From the NCBI RefSeq assembly GCF_003860345.1, contig NZ_CP034179.1, positions 62,001 to 126,000 on the forward strand: a stretch of 64,000 bases of DNA, written 5' to 3'. Positions 26,311 to 39,361 of the stretch are shown one piece after another (position 1 is the first letter of the stretch; every line of letters starts with the position of its first letter). Made by a program: the position numbers and the translations under genes. This DNA comes from Caenibius tardaugens NBRC 16725. Its GTDB lineage: Bacteria > Pseudomonadota > Alphaproteobacteria > Sphingomonadales > Sphingomonadaceae. A model generated the notes under the pieces. The model was not told the origin of the DNA, ran no database searches, and saw only the letters and a program-made list of their open reading frames with translations.

Positions 26311-27363
26311 CTAGCGGCGGCCACCCTGCACCCCCGCTTCACGCCGCAAAAGCTCCTGCTTGATAGCGGTGCCATAGGCATAGCCACCGAGGCTGCCGTC
26401 CGTGCGGATCACGCGGTGACAAGGCACCAGCACCGCGACCGGATTGGCGCCATTGGCACTGCCCGCTGCCCGCACTGCCGTAGGATTTCCCGCTGCACTT
26501 GCGATTTGCGCATAGGTGCGCGTTTCCCCGGCGGGGATCGCGCGCAACGCCTGCCACACCCGTTCCTGAAAGGCCGTCCCTTCCACATCGAGCGGTAGAT
26601 CGATCGCACCCTGCGGCTGTTCCACTGCGGCGATCACGCGATCGCGCAAGGCCGCGACATGCGCCCCGCCTTCGCGCAGTTCAGCATTGGGGAAACGCGC
26701 TGCCAGTTCCCGTTCGCCTTCACCAAACGAGAGCCGACAAATCCCCTTTGCCGTGGCGGCGATCAGCATCGCGCCAAGGCTCGTCTCGGCCACGGCCCAG
26801 TCGATTGTGGTTCCCGCCCCGCCCTTCGCCCATGCCGATGGCGCCATACCCAATCTCCCGTTCATTGCCGCATAGAAGCGCGACGGTGCGGAAAAGCCCG
26901 CGTCATAAATCGCATCGCTGACCCGCGCCCCATCGCGCAAAGCCTGCTTGGCCCGGTCTACCCGCAGGGCCCGGCCATAAGCTGCCGGGGAAAGGCCCAT
27001 CGCACGGGTAAAAATGCGCTGAAAATGCGCGGGCGAATAACCGGTGATCGCGGCCAGTTGCTCCAGCGTGACTGGCGAATCAGCCGCCTGCATCGCTGCT
27101 ACGGCGCGTTCCACAGCCAAGGCATCACGCGCCGCCTCGTCGGGGCGGCACCGTTTGCAGGGGCGATATCCGGCGGCTTCGGCGCTGGCATTGTCCGGAT
27201 AGAAGGCAATGTTCTCCGGCCTGGGTCGGCGTGCCGGGCAACTCGGCCGGCAATATATCCCCGTCGTATGGACGGCGATCACGAATTCCCCGTCCCGCGA
27301 ACGGTCGCGTGCGTCAAACGCCGCCTGCATCTCTGCCACAAGATCGGGATCTGCAATCATCAT
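26311..27363 (-). CDS. ada: Bifunctional DNA repair methyltransferase / transcriptional activator Ada
   Basis: The product is 350 residues. The N-terminal zinc domain has Cys38, Cys42, Cys69 and Cys72 (IYCRPSC, PCKRC); Cys38 is the phosphotriester acceptor. An AraC helix-turn-helix follows (LEQLAAITGYSPAHFQRIF). The C-terminal O6-methylguanine transferase carries the acceptor Cys in VPCHRVIR (about residue 315). Ada removes alkyl groups and, once methylated, activates the adaptive response. All three parts are intact. It is divergent from the protease gene over 76 bp. Confidence 0.95.
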   Translation of the reverse strand: MMIADPDLVAEMQAAFDARDRSRDGEFVIAVHTTGIYCRPSCPARRPRPENIAFYPDNASAEAAGYRPCKRCRPDEAARDALAVERAVAAMQAADSPVTLEQLAAITGYSPAHFQRIFTRAMGLSPAAYGRALRVDRAKQALRDGARVSDAIYDAGFSAPSRFYAAMNGRLGMAPSAWAKGGAGTTIDWAVAETSLGAMLIAATAKGICRLSFGEGERELAARFPNAELREGGAHVAALRDRVIAAVEQPQGAIDLPLDVEGTAFQERVWQALRAIPAGETRTYAQIASAAGNPTAVRAAGSANGANPVAVLVPCHRVIRTDGSLGGYAYGTAIKQELLRREAGVQGGRR

Positions 27364-27439
27364 GCCGCCAATATAGTTGGCGTCGAATAAAATACGTCCC
27401 GATTCTTGCGCTTAAAACAGATGATGGCATGTAGGCGCG

Positions 27440-29004
27440 ATGATCGCAGGCCTGTTTCCCCGTGTTGTCGCCGCTCTCGCCCTGTTTCTGGGGCTGTTTG
27501 CGCTCCCTTCTTCGGCAGGTGCCGACCCGTCCGATGTGGCCGCGGCGGCGCGCGGGGTCGTGCGCGTCGTCGTACTTGGGCACGATGGCGACCAGTTGTA
27601 TCCCATCTCGCACGGAACGGGTTTTGTGGTTCAGAACAACCGCATAGTCACTAACGCCCATGTCGTGCGCGAAGTGATGGACCTGCCCGGCCTGACACTT
27701 GGCATCGTCCCCCACAAGGGGGTGCGGCCGTTGCCGGGCGCGTCATGGCCTATTCGCCGAAAAACGATCTGGCGTTGATCGAAACCACCGAGCCTCTGAA
27801 TCTTCCTCCTCTCGCCATTGCCAGCACGCCCCCGCAGGATGGCAGTCAGGTTGCCGCCGTGGGCTATCCCATGAATGTCGATCGCGCGCAGGGCCTGTCG
27901 GTTGCCGATGTGCTCCGCCCGCAACCCCCGGTGAAAAGCCAGGGGTTCGTATCGGGTGAACGGCCGACGCGCGAATTCGACACGATCCTGCACACCGCAC
28001 CGATCGCGCGGGGCAATTCGGGCGGGCCCTTGCTGGACAGTTGCGGCCGCGTGATCGGGGCCAACAGTTTCGGCACCGATTCCCAGGGGGCTGATGCAGA
28101 ATTTTTCTTCGCGGTCTCGGCCCGTGAAATTCTGCCTTTCCTGCGTGCGAATGGGGTCGAACCCGTGGTCAATGGCTTGCCCTGCCGCAGTCTGGCCGAA
28201 CTCGATGCGCAGGAACGCGCCCAGTCTGAACGCGATGCGCGGGCGGCGATGGAACTGGCCCACCGTCAGGAAGCGGAAAGCGCCCAAAATCGCGAAAATG
28301 CGCGGCGCGATGCGATGTACGCGATTGTCGAAACCCGCGACAACCGCCTGGCTCTGGCCGGATTGCTGCTCGCCCTGTCGGTGCTCGCAGGCCTTTATAC
28401 ATGGCATATGCAGCAGACGGGTGACCGCCGCCGCACGAAGCTCGCCGGTGCCGTGACCGGGGTTCTGCTCATCGCCATGCTTGTCGCGTGGTTTACCCGG
28501 CCGGGTATGAATCAGGTGGAACAACGCGCGGTGGCCGCGCTGGCAAAGCACACCAAACCTGCCGCAGAAAAACCGAAACCGGTTGCCAATGCAGCCGCCG
28601 CGAGCAAGCTGGTGTGCACGATCGATCTCAGCCGCAGCCGCGTGACCACCGCCGACACGCCCGATGTGCCGCTGACCTGGTCCAGCGATGGCTGTGTGAA
28701 CAGCCGCAGCCAATATGGCCTCTCAGGCGGCCAATGGTCACGCGTACTGGTCCCGCAGGACGAAGAAGCCGTGTCCGTTGCCCGTTATTCCCCCGACAAG
28801 CGTGAATATCGGGTGGAGCGTTATCTGCTCGATCACAATGCGATGAGCGCGGTGCGAACCGAACGGGCAAAGTACCAGCCCCCGGCATGCGGCGGCGGAG
28901 AAGCGCGTGCGCGCAGTTTCGGAGATCAGCAGGCCAGCCTCACCGCGCTGCTGCCCACGCAGCCTAACGAGCGGCTCGTCTATACCTGCCGCATTGCCAA
29001 TTAA
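27440..29004 (+). CDS. Trypsin-like serine protease with C-terminal membrane segments, frameshifted
   Basis: The gene is broken into two frames. The first part (27440-27778) has a signal peptide (VAALALFLGLFALPSS) and the catalytic His74 in VTNAHVV. The second frame carries the catalytic Asp (KNDLALIE, 27766) and Ser (RGNSGGPLL, 28018), a charged helix, two membrane helices (LALAGLLLALSVLAGL; VTGVLLIAMLVAWF) and a C-terminal domain of unknown type. Inserting one G in the run at 27718-27722 restores a continuous ~520-residue protein reading KGGAAVAGRVMAYSP. It is either a homopolymer sequencing error or a real inactivating slip. The DegP/HtrA-like fold is clear; no PDZ domain is seen. Confidence 0.8.
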
Positions 29005-29104
29005 GGCGCGATACAGCCATCTTCACAAGATAGTCGCGAGAACAGGTTCGACTCGGGTTGCATCACTTCCGCCTCGGTGTTAGGGGCCCGCCAACCTTGC
29101 CGGG

Positions 29105-29127
29105 GGTGCCCTTGTGGGCATCTTTTT
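29105..29127 (+). terminator. Hairpin plus T-run upstream of the atp operon
   Basis: GGTGCCC (29105-29111) pairs with GGGCATC (29116-29122, one G-T pair) around TTGT, followed by five Ts. It lies 100 bp after the protease gene and 50 bp before atpH. It may terminate the protease transcript or act as an attenuator in the atp leader. Confidence 0.6.
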
Positions 29128-29176
29128 GCGTAGGGAAAAATTTTCCGTTTCTTCGGACCCAAGAGGACCTTCGCGC

Positions 29177-31271
<2,095 letters not shown>

Positions 31272-31294
31272 GCCACACTTAACAGGGAGCCGTC

Positions 31295-32173
31295 ATGGCC
31301 TCGCTTAAGGAACTCAAAGGCCGGATCAACTCGGTCAAGTCGACCCAGAAGATCACCAAGGCCAAGCAGATGGTTGCTGCCGCGAAACTGCGTAAAGCGC
31401 AGGCCGCGGCAGAAGCCGCGCGTCCCTATGCCGAACGGCTGGCGGACGTGATGGGCTCGCTGGCCAGCAAGATCACGGTCAGTGAAAACAGCCCCCGCCT
31501 GCTTGCCGGTACCGGCTCTGACCAGCGTCAACTGCTGGTCGTCATCAACACCGACAAGGGCCTCTGCGGCGGCCTCAACTCCAACGTTGTCCGCGCCGCG
31601 CTGGCCAAGGCCCGCGCACTGATCGCAGACGGCAAGTCGGTGTCGTTCTATCTCGTCGGCAAGAAGGGCCGTGCACCGATCCGGCGCGCGTTCCCCGATG
31701 CGATCATCGGCGGTTTCGATACTTCGGTTGTCCGTACGCCGGGCTACGAAGAAGCGGAAGCGATCGCCAACGAGCTGACCGGTCTCTACGATTCCGGCAA
31801 GTTCGATGTCGCGCACCTGGTCTACGCCACGTTCAAGTCGGCGCTGGCACAGGACCCGACCGAGCAGCAGATCATCCCGGTGCCCGCTCCCAAGCAGGCT
31901 GCCGAGGACAATTCGGGTGCCGTGGTGGAATACGAGCCGGAAGAGGAAGCTATCCTCGCCGAGCTGCTGCCGCGTTATCTCAAGACGCAGCTTTTCGGCG
32001 CACTGCTGGAAATCGCCGCATCCGAACAGGGTGCATCGATGACAGCGATGGACAACGCCACGCGCAATGCTGGCGATCTGATCAACAAGCTGACCATCCA
32101 GTACAATCGCAGCCGTCAGGCCGCGATTACCACCGAACTCATCGAAATCATCGCCGGCGCAGAAGCGCTGTAA
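31295..32173 (+). CDS. atpG: ATP synthase F1 subunit gamma
   Basis: The 292-residue gamma subunit is the rotating central shaft. It starts [20 protein letters not shown], has [13 protein letters not shown], and ends in the conserved helix ([20 protein letters not shown] in parts, [19 protein letters not shown]). A segment of about 10 extra residues around [15 protein letters not shown] is typical of alphaproteobacterial gamma. GGGAG precedes the ATG. Confidence 0.97.
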   Translation: MASLKELKGRINSVKSTQKITKAKQMVAAAKLRKAQAAAEAARPYAERLADVMGSLASKITVSENSPRLLAGTGSDQRQLLVVINTDKGLCGGLNSNVVRAALAKARALIADGKSVSFYLVGKKGRAPIRRAFPDAIIGGFDTSVVRTPGYEEAEAIANELTGLYDSGKFDVAHLVYATFKSALAQDPTEQQIIPVPAPKQAAEDNSGAVVEYEPEEEAILAELLPRYLKTQLFGALLEIAASEQGASMTAMDNATRNAGDLINKLTIQYNRSRQAAITTELIEIIAGAEAL

Positions 32174-33655
<1,482 letters not shown>

Positions 33656-33659
33656 GATC

Positions 33660-33917
33660 ATGGCCCTGCACTTCGAACTCGTCACGCCGGCCAAGCTGGT
33701 CCGCTCCGAAGACGTCTACATGGTGGTCGTCCCCGGTTCGGAAGGCGAATTCGGCGTGCTGGAGGGCCATGCGCCCTTCATGTCGACCATCCGTGACGGC
33801 GCCGTGCAGGTCTACAAGACCGAAAACGGGCAGCCCGAAGAAATCCAGGTTCGCGGCGGTTTCGCCGAAGTGGGCGCCAATGGCCTCACGGTCCTGGCGG
33901 AACATGTCGACGCCTGA
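33660..33917 (+). CDS. atpC: ATP synthase F1 subunit epsilon, short form
   Basis: The product is only 85 residues, starting [34 protein letters not shown], with the beta-sandwich signature [13 protein letters not shown]. The family is usually 130-140 residues; here the two C-terminal helices that inhibit ATP hydrolysis in E. coli are absent. It starts 4 bases after atpD stops and is followed by a strong terminator, so the gene is complete. Short epsilon subunits are known in some alphaproteobacteria, where another protein (zeta) can inhibit. Confidence 0.94.
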   Translation: MALHFELVTPAKLVRSEDVYMVVVPGSEGEFGVLEGHAPFMSTIRDGAVQVYKTENGQPEEIQVRGGFAEVGANGLTVLAEHVDA

Positions 33918-33940
33918 TCGTCCTTGACGTGACAGAACAG

Positions 33941-33968
33941 AAAGGGCGCCCGCTGCGGCGCCCTTTTT
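33941..33968 (+). terminator. Rho-independent terminator of the atp operon
   Basis: AAAGGGCGCC (33941-33950) pairs perfectly with GGCGCCCTTT (33957-33966) over a 6-base loop, running into five Ts. It lies 24 bases after atpC. Confidence 0.9.
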
Positions 33969-33988
33969 CGTATAGCCATGGCTGTGCG

Positions 33989-34270
33989 TCAGCGCCCTTT
34001 CCCGTGCGTCGGGGCATGGAAATCAGGTGGTTTGCCCGCGATCCATGTGAGAAATCGTGCGACCGGCGCGTGCAGGCACAGGACATCGCGATTCATTCCG
34101 ATGCGCGCCAGTTCGGCATTGGTGAAATGCGCATGCAAGGTCCTGTGGCAGATCGGATGCAGGGGGACCACCACCCGCCCGCCCTTCTGTCGCGGCACGG
34201 CATGGTGCCATTCCACCCGCTGCCCCAAAGGACGCGTACAGAGCCAACAACTGCGCGAACTCGGCGTCAT
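33989..34270 (-). CDS. Small HNH-type zinc protein
   Basis: This 93-residue protein has a CWLC pair near the N-terminus, the motif VEWHHAVPRQKGGR (HH of an HNH/beta-beta-alpha-metal fold), and HPICHRTLHAHF, giving a second Cys/His set. The pattern fits a compact HNH nuclease-like domain; the C-terminal part (RFLTWIAGKPPDF) is unremarkable. No partner gene hints at a role. It is convergent with the atp terminator and divergent from the GT-C gene. Catalytic activity is unproven. Confidence 0.75.
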   Translation of the reverse strand: MTPSSRSCWLCTRPLGQRVEWHHAVPRQKGGRVVVPLHPICHRTLHAHFTNAELARIGMNRDVLCLHAPVARFLTWIAGKPPDFHAPTHGKGR

Positions 34271-34341
34271 CCCTTTAGTAAGCCATAATTAATCATTTCG
34301 TTTAAGAAGGGGCCCGCCCCGCACCGACCAAGGTTAACACG

Positions 34342-35841
34342 ATGGCAAGTATCAGTACCACGGCAAAACCTGCCCTTGTCAAAGCTGTCCTGCCGGAATG
34401 GCTCGTCGCTGCGGCTGTCATCCTTTTCTTCACGGCGCTGACTAGATTTCTCTGGTTCGGCGATCCCATCATCGATTTCGACGAACAACTTTATTCGTTC
34501 GTCGGCTGGCGCATGACTCAGGGGGAACTGCCGTTTGTCGATCTGTGGGATCGAAAACCGTTCGGCCTTTTCGCCTTGTTCGCGATAGCGCACGGAATCG
34601 GTGGCCCCGGCCCGGCAGCCTATCAGGTCATGGCCAGCCTGTTTGCTATGGCGGGTAGCGCCCTCACCTACATCCTCGCGCGCGATCTCGCAGGTCGGCT
34701 GGCATCGTGCACTGCCGCCGCGCTCTATCTCCTGTTTATGGCGCTTTATGGAAGTTATGGGGGACAGAGCGAGATTTTCCATGTGCCGTTGATGGTGGCC
34801 ATGGCGCTGCTCGTGCGCGATCCGCAACGCGCGGATGCCGGTATGCGTACCTGTGGGGCCATGCTGCTCGGCGGGCTGGCGCTACAGATCAAATACACTG
34901 TCCTGCCGCAATGCCTCTTCTTCGGGCTCTACGCGCTGTGGGGCCAGTTCCGTAGCGGCGCCAGTCCCGCGAGGCTTGCCCGCATCGCCGCCGTGTATGG
35001 CATTCTTGGCGTGCTGCCCACGGCGCTCGTTGCGCTGTTCTATCTCGCGCAGGGCCACCTCGATGCCTTCGTATTTGCAAACTTCCTGTCCTTCTTCGAT
35101 CGCATGCCCAGTGCTTCGGGACGATTCGACGCGCATCGGCTGACACTGCTGTTTCCCTTGTTGTTAATCGCAGCCTACGGCGTTTACACGGCGTTTCCCA
35201 TAAAGCGGGCGCGCAACATGGATCGCTATCTGTTCCATATCGGCTGGATGGTCGCGGCCTTCCTCACGGTGGTGCTGCCTGCCACAGTCTACCCCTATTA
35301 TTACGGCGCACTGGTACCGCCCGCCATTCTGGTCGCCACGCCGTTCATGGACCGGGCAAGTCCTTTGCGGCTGACAGCCTGCGCTTTGCTGGTCGCAGCG
35401 ATCATCACGGGCGTAAGCCCGGTCAAACGTCTCGCCTTTACCCGCGAACACCGGGAAACCGCCCGCGAAATCACGGCCGCGATTGCCCCCTACGTCGGAC
35501 GCGATCGCGATTGCCTGTATGTTTTTGACGGTCCTGTCGCTCTGTACCGGTTAACCGACAGCTGCGTGCCATCCCGGTTCGTCTACCCCGATCATCTGAA
35601 CAACAAGCTCGAGGAACATGCGCTGGGCGTGGATCAGGCCGCCGAAGTAGCCCGCATCTTTTCCCACCGCCCGGGGGCCGTCGTGACGGCGAGCCGTGCC
35701 GTCACCCCGCAAAGCGCGCGCAGTCAGGCCGTTCTCCATGCCGCATTACGCGCGCACTATACGCGGGTTTCCAGCTTCCCGAACTACAACCGCCGACTGA
35801 TCGTCTGGATACGTAACGACAAACTTGTCCCAACCGGATGA
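34342..35841 (+). CDS. GT-C type membrane glycosyltransferase (PMT/ArnT-like)
   Basis: The product is 499 residues with about 10-11 hydrophobic helices. The first periplasmic loop carries DFDEQLYSFVGWRM and ELPFVDLWDRKP, the acidic catalytic-loop pattern of lipid-linked sugar transferases such as PMT and ArnT (Asp-Glu pair followed by an aromatic). A soluble C-terminal tail of ~120 residues follows (FTREHRETAREIT onwards). The sugar donor is probably polyprenyl-phosphate-linked and the acceptor is unknown. It stands alone upstream of cpaF. Confidence 0.82.
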   Translation: MASISTTAKPALVKAVLPEWLVAAAVILFFTALTRFLWFGDPIIDFDEQLYSFVGWRMTQGELPFVDLWDRKPFGLFALFAIAHGIGGPGPAAYQVMASLFAMAGSALTYILARDLAGRLASCTAAALYLLFMALYGSYGGQSEIFHVPLMVAMALLVRDPQRADAGMRTCGAMLLGGLALQIKYTVLPQCLFFGLYALWGQFRSGASPARLARIAAVYGILGVLPTALVALFYLAQGHLDAFVFANFLSFFDRMPSASGRFDAHRLTLLFPLLLIAAYGVYTAFPIKRARNMDRYLFHIGWMVAAFLTVVLPATVYPYYYGALVPPAILVATPFMDRASPLRLTACALLVAAIITGVSPVKRLAFTREHRETAREITAAIAPYVGRDRDCLYVFDGPVALYRLTDSCVPSRFVYPDHLNNKLEEHALGVDQAAEVARIFSHRPGAVVTASRAVTPQSARSQAVLHAALRAHYTRVSSFPNYNRRLIVWIRNDKLVPTG

Positions 35842-35982
35842 GGGGTACTGTACCCGCTGCTATCCGATCGCGCGCAGCATCTCTTTCTCGCCGCGTTAGG
35901 AAGTTCTCAAAACTTTATAATTAATAATACGGAAATAGCACCGGCATGAGCCGGATAAATCTAGGTCTTACAGGGGTTTGGA

Positions 35983-37518
35983 ATGAGCGCATTCGGACGG
36001 AAAACCAGTGCTGGAGGCATGGTTCCGGGGGCAAGGCCGACTTTCGGGGTAGCGCGCCCGATGAAAGGCGGCGGCATGCCCATCGTCGACGAACGCCCGG
36101 CCCCGCAGGGCGGTCAGTTTCCCCCTGTTCCGGGCGATCCGCTCCTCGATGATCTGGTCCCAGGTGCAGCACCGGACCCTGCGCGTGCCGATCCCATGGC
36201 TCGCCTCGCCGATCGCGCGAATGTCGTGGTTTCGGGCGAAGCGAAAGTCGAAGGGTTCGAAGCCAGCGTTCACAAGATCAAGGAACAGGTGTTGCCCCGC
36301 CTGCTCGAACGCGTCGACCCGGAAGCCGCCGCAACGCTGAGCAAGGAAGAGCTGTCAGAAGAATTCCGCCCGATCATTCTCGAAGTGCTCGCGGAACTGA
36401 AAATCACGCTGAACCGGCGCGAACAATTCGCGCTGGAAAAGGTGCTGGTAGACGAATTGCTCGGCTTTGGTCCGCTGGAAGAACTGCTGACCGACCCCGA
36501 CGTTACCGACATCATGGTGAACGGTCCGAACCAGACCTACATCGAAAAAAAGGGCAAGCTGCAACTCGCCACAATCAAGTTCCGCGATGAAGGACACCTG
36601 TTCCAGATCGCCCAACGCATCGTGAACCAGGTCGGCCGCCGTGTCGACCAGACCACCCCTCTCGCCGACGCCCGTCTGAAAGACGGCAGCCGTGTCAACG
36701 TGATCGTGCCCCCGCTGTCCCTGCGCGGCACCGCAATCTCGATTCGTAAGTTCTCCGAAAAGCCGATCACGCTCGACATGCTGCGAGATTTCGGCTCGAT
36801 GGATGACAAGATGTGCACCGCGCTGAAAATCGCCGGGGCATGCCGCATGAACGTGGTCATCTCGGGCGGTACGGGCTCGGGTAAAACGACCATGCTGAAC
36901 GCCCTGTCGAAGATGATCGACCCCGGCGAACGCGTGCTGACCATCGAAGACGCCGCCGAACTCCGGCTGCAGCAGCCACATTGGCTGCCGCTCGAAACCC
37001 GTCCTCCGAACCTCGAGGGACAGGGTGAAATCACCATTGGCGATCTTGTGAAAAACGCCCTGCGTATGCGCCCGGATCGCATCATTCTGGGCGAAATTCG
37101 CGGCGCGGAATGTTTCGATCTGCTGGCGGCCATGAACACCGGCCACGACGGCTCGATGTGCACCCTGCACTCCAACAGCCCGCGCGAATGCCTTGCCCGT
37201 ATGGAAAACATGATCCTGATGGGCGACATCAAGATCCCGAAAGAAGCCATTTCGCGCCAGATCGCAGAATCGGTGGACCTTATCGTGCAGGTGAAACGTC
37301 TGCGCGACGGTTCCCGTCGCACCACCAACATCACCGAGGTGATCGGGATGGAAGGCGATGTGATCGTGACGCAGGAACTGTTCCATTTCGAGTATCTCGA
37401 CGAAACCGACGACGGGAAGATCATCGGTGAATTCCGCACGTCGGGCCTGCGCCCCTACACACTGGAAAAGGCCCGCCAGTTCGGGTTCGATCAGGCCTAT
37501 CTCGAAGCCTGCCTCTGA
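35983..37518 (+). CDS. cpaF: CpaF family pilus/secretion ATPase (TadA-type)
   Basis: The 511-residue cytoplasmic ATPase powers assembly of Flp/Tad-type pili. The Walker A motif GGTGSGKTTM is at about residue 295, preceded by the N-terminal domain ILEVLAELKITLNRRE and the LLTDPDVTDIMVNGP segment, and followed by the Asp box (LTIEDAAELRL) and Walker B (RIILGEIRG). The N-terminal 80 residues are Pro/Gly-rich. No other cpa/tad genes are adjacent. The 140-bp upstream region is AT-rich (TTATAATTAATAATA) and probably holds its promoter. Confidence 0.95.
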   Translation: MSAFGRKTSAGGMVPGARPTFGVARPMKGGGMPIVDERPAPQGGQFPPVPGDPLLDDLVPGAAPDPARADPMARLADRANVVVSGEAKVEGFEASVHKIKEQVLPRLLERVDPEAAATLSKEELSEEFRPIILEVLAELKITLNRREQFALEKVLVDELLGFGPLEELLTDPDVTDIMVNGPNQTYIEKKGKLQLATIKFRDEGHLFQIAQRIVNQVGRRVDQTTPLADARLKDGSRVNVIVPPLSLRGTAISIRKFSEKPITLDMLRDFGSMDDKMCTALKIAGACRMNVVISGGTGSGKTTMLNALSKMIDPGERVLTIEDAAELRLQQPHWLPLETRPPNLEGQGEITIGDLVKNALRMRPDRIILGEIRGAECFDLLAAMNTGHDGSMCTLHSNSPRECLARMENMILMGDIKIPKEAISRQIAESVDLIVQVKRLRDGSRRTTNITEVIGMEGDVIVTQELFHFEYLDETDDGKIIGEFRTSGLRPYTLEKARQFGFDQAYLEACL

Positions 37519-37602
37519 CGGCTGTTGCCGTTAATCATGCGGAATGCGCGATCACCCGCGTAAAGGGCTTGATCGCGCATAAGGCCTCTCTAAGGCGTAG
37601 CG

Positions 37603-38514
37603 ATGCCCGCTGCGCCGCAACAACGCCCCTTGATGGCCCTCGCCGTACGTGTGGCCGCGGTGGCCATGCTGGCGACGATGATGGCGCTGGTCAAACTGGT
37701 CGCCGCGCGCGGTGTGTCGTTCGTCGAAATCATGTTCTGGCGCCAGTTTATCACTGTCCCGCTGATCATCGGTTTCCTGATGATGACAGGCGCGCTCCAT
37801 CGCCTGAAGACGGCGCGCGTTTCCCACCATTTCCGTCGCGCTTTTCTGGGGCTCGCCGGCATGGCGATGACATTTGGCGCCGCGATCATGCTGCCGCTTG
37901 CGGAAGCGCAGGCCCTGCAATTCACCGCCCCGCTTTTCGCCACGATCCTTTCGGTTTTCATGCTGAAAGAACGGGTGGGCGCCTGGCGGCTTTCCGCCCT
38001 GATGCTCGGCTTTGCCGGTATTCTGATCATCACGCAGCCCGGTGATGTCGAGATACCGCCGCTCGGCCTGGTCGTGGGGCTCGGTTCGGCTTTTGCCATC
38101 GCGCTGCTTTCCATCCTGATCAAGGATCTGAACCGATCGGAAGAGCCGCTGACCATCGTGTTCTACTTCGCCGCCTTTACCAGTCCATTTCTTGCGCTGG
38201 GGCTGCCCTTCGTCGACATGACTCATGACACGACCACCTGGGCCCTGCTCGCCACGCTTGGCGTCTGCGGGCTGGCGGGCCAGATTCTCCTTACGCTCGC
38301 CCTGCGTCTGGGGCCGGTTTCCAGCGTGATCGTGATGGATTACACCGGGCTCGTGTGGTCGACGATCTATGGCATTCTGCTGTTCAGCGAGTTTCCGCCC
38401 GCGGCAACGTGGATCGGTGCGCCGCTGATCGTAATTGCCGGTCTGTTAATCGTATGGCGCGAACACGCGCTTCACAAAGCGTCGTCCCAAGCCGACAACA
38501 TACTCGGACGGTAA
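37603..38514 (+). CDS. EamA/DMT family transporter
   Basis: This 303-residue inner-membrane protein has about ten helices in two EamA repeats, including VAAVAMLATMMALVKLVAA, FVEIMFWRQFITVPLIIG, and GGLVVGLGSAFAIALLSIL near the repeat boundary (given as VVGLGSAFAIALLSIL). It resembles RhaT/SAM-carrier-like permeases; the substrate is unknown. It is the second DMT transporter in the window and is not closely similar to the first. Confidence 0.86.
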   Translation: MPAAPQQRPLMALAVRVAAVAMLATMMALVKLVAARGVSFVEIMFWRQFITVPLIIGFLMMTGALHRLKTARVSHHFRRAFLGLAGMAMTFGAAIMLPLAEAQALQFTAPLFATILSVFMLKERVGAWRLSALMLGFAGILIITQPGDVEIPPLGLVVGLGSAFAIALLSILIKDLNRSEEPLTIVFYFAAFTSPFLALGLPFVDMTHDTTTWALLATLGVCGLAGQILLTLALRLGPVSSVIVMDYTGLVWSTIYGILLFSEFPPAATWIGAPLIVIAGLLIVWREHALHKASSQADNILGR

Positions 38515-38593
38515 CGGAACAGAAGGAACCGCTACTCGTTTCCTCTGCGCTATTTGCCGCATTCACTGGCATAAACAGAAAGGGACCAGAACC

Positions 38594-38722
38594 ATGATCC
38601 GCAAGCTTATCCTTGCCCTGGCACTTGGCGGTATCGCGATCACCGCGACCGCATGCAACACAGTCAAAGGCGTGGGACGCGACGTCGAATCCGTAGGCGA
38701 GGCCGCTGACCGCGCCCTGTAA
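38594..38722 (+). CDS. Entericidin-like small lipoprotein
   Basis: The 42-residue product begins MIRKLILALALGGIAITATAC; the cysteine at residue 21 is a lipobox site. The short mature part (NTVKGVGRDVESVGEAADRAL) is the standard entericidin A/B pattern. Entericidins are membrane-associated lipoproteins linked to stress or toxin-antidote behaviour in enterobacteria; in alphaproteobacteria the role is unclear. It lies 79 bp after the DMT gene and is convergent with DUF938. Confidence 0.85.
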   Translation: MIRKLILALALGGIAITATACNTVKGVGRDVESVGEAADRAL

Positions 38723-38749
38723 ACTCGGCTGCAAACAGGGATGCCCGCG

Positions 38750-39361
38750 TCAAAGCGGCGCATCTCTCCACTGTTTGCGATAGACCAGCGTAAGATTGTT
38801 GGCGGGCATGGCTTCGCGCCGTGTCCGCCGAAAGCCGTTATGTTCGGCCAGCGCATCGATCATCGACACATTGCGCATGCCCCAGCGCGGATCGCGCATT
38901 TGCAGGCTTTCGTCGAACGCGGCGTTTGACGGTGCCGTAGGAACATCATCCTCAAGATAGGGTCCGTATAGCACCAGTGCCCCACCGGCGGGCAGTATGC
39001 GGCTGGCACCGGCGAACAAACCCTCGGTGGCCTCCCATGGGCTGATATGCACCATATTGATGCACAGTACGGCATCGGCGCGCCCGATTGGCCAATCCGG
39101 CTGCATGGCATCCAGTTCGAGCGGTGGCAGGAGATTGGGCATGACACTATCGTCCTGCCATGCTGCAATGGATGCCCGCGCTGCCGGGTCCGGATCGCTG
39201 GGTTGCCAGACCAGACCGGGGAAGCGACCTGCAAAATAGAGGCCGTGCTCCCCCGTGCCGCTGGCGATTTCAAGAACCAGCCCGGCGGGCGGCAATTCAT
39301 CGGCAAGGACTGCGGCGATCGGGTCCCGATTGCGCCCGGCGGCGGGGGCATGCTGTTTCAT
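38750..39361 (-). CDS. DUF938 class I SAM-dependent methyltransferase
   Basis: This 203-residue protein has the SAM-binding motif I LVLEIASGTGEHGLYFA (E-x-x-x-GxG), then WQPSDPDP and MVHISPWEA, matching the UPF0585/DUF938 family. Such proteins are predicted methyltransferases of unknown substrate. The start overlaps the stop of the upstream ABA4-like gene by 4 bases (ATGA), indicating coupling. Confidence 0.88.
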   Translation of the reverse strand: MKQHAPAAGRNRDPIAAVLADELPPAGLVLEIASGTGEHGLYFAGRFPGLVWQPSDPDPAARASIAAWQDDSVMPNLLPPLELDAMQPDWPIGRADAVLCINMVHISPWEATEGLFAGASRILPAGGALVLYGPYLEDDVPTAPSNAAFDESLQMRDPRWGMRNVSMIDALAEHNGFRRTRREAMPANNLTLVYRKQWRDAPL

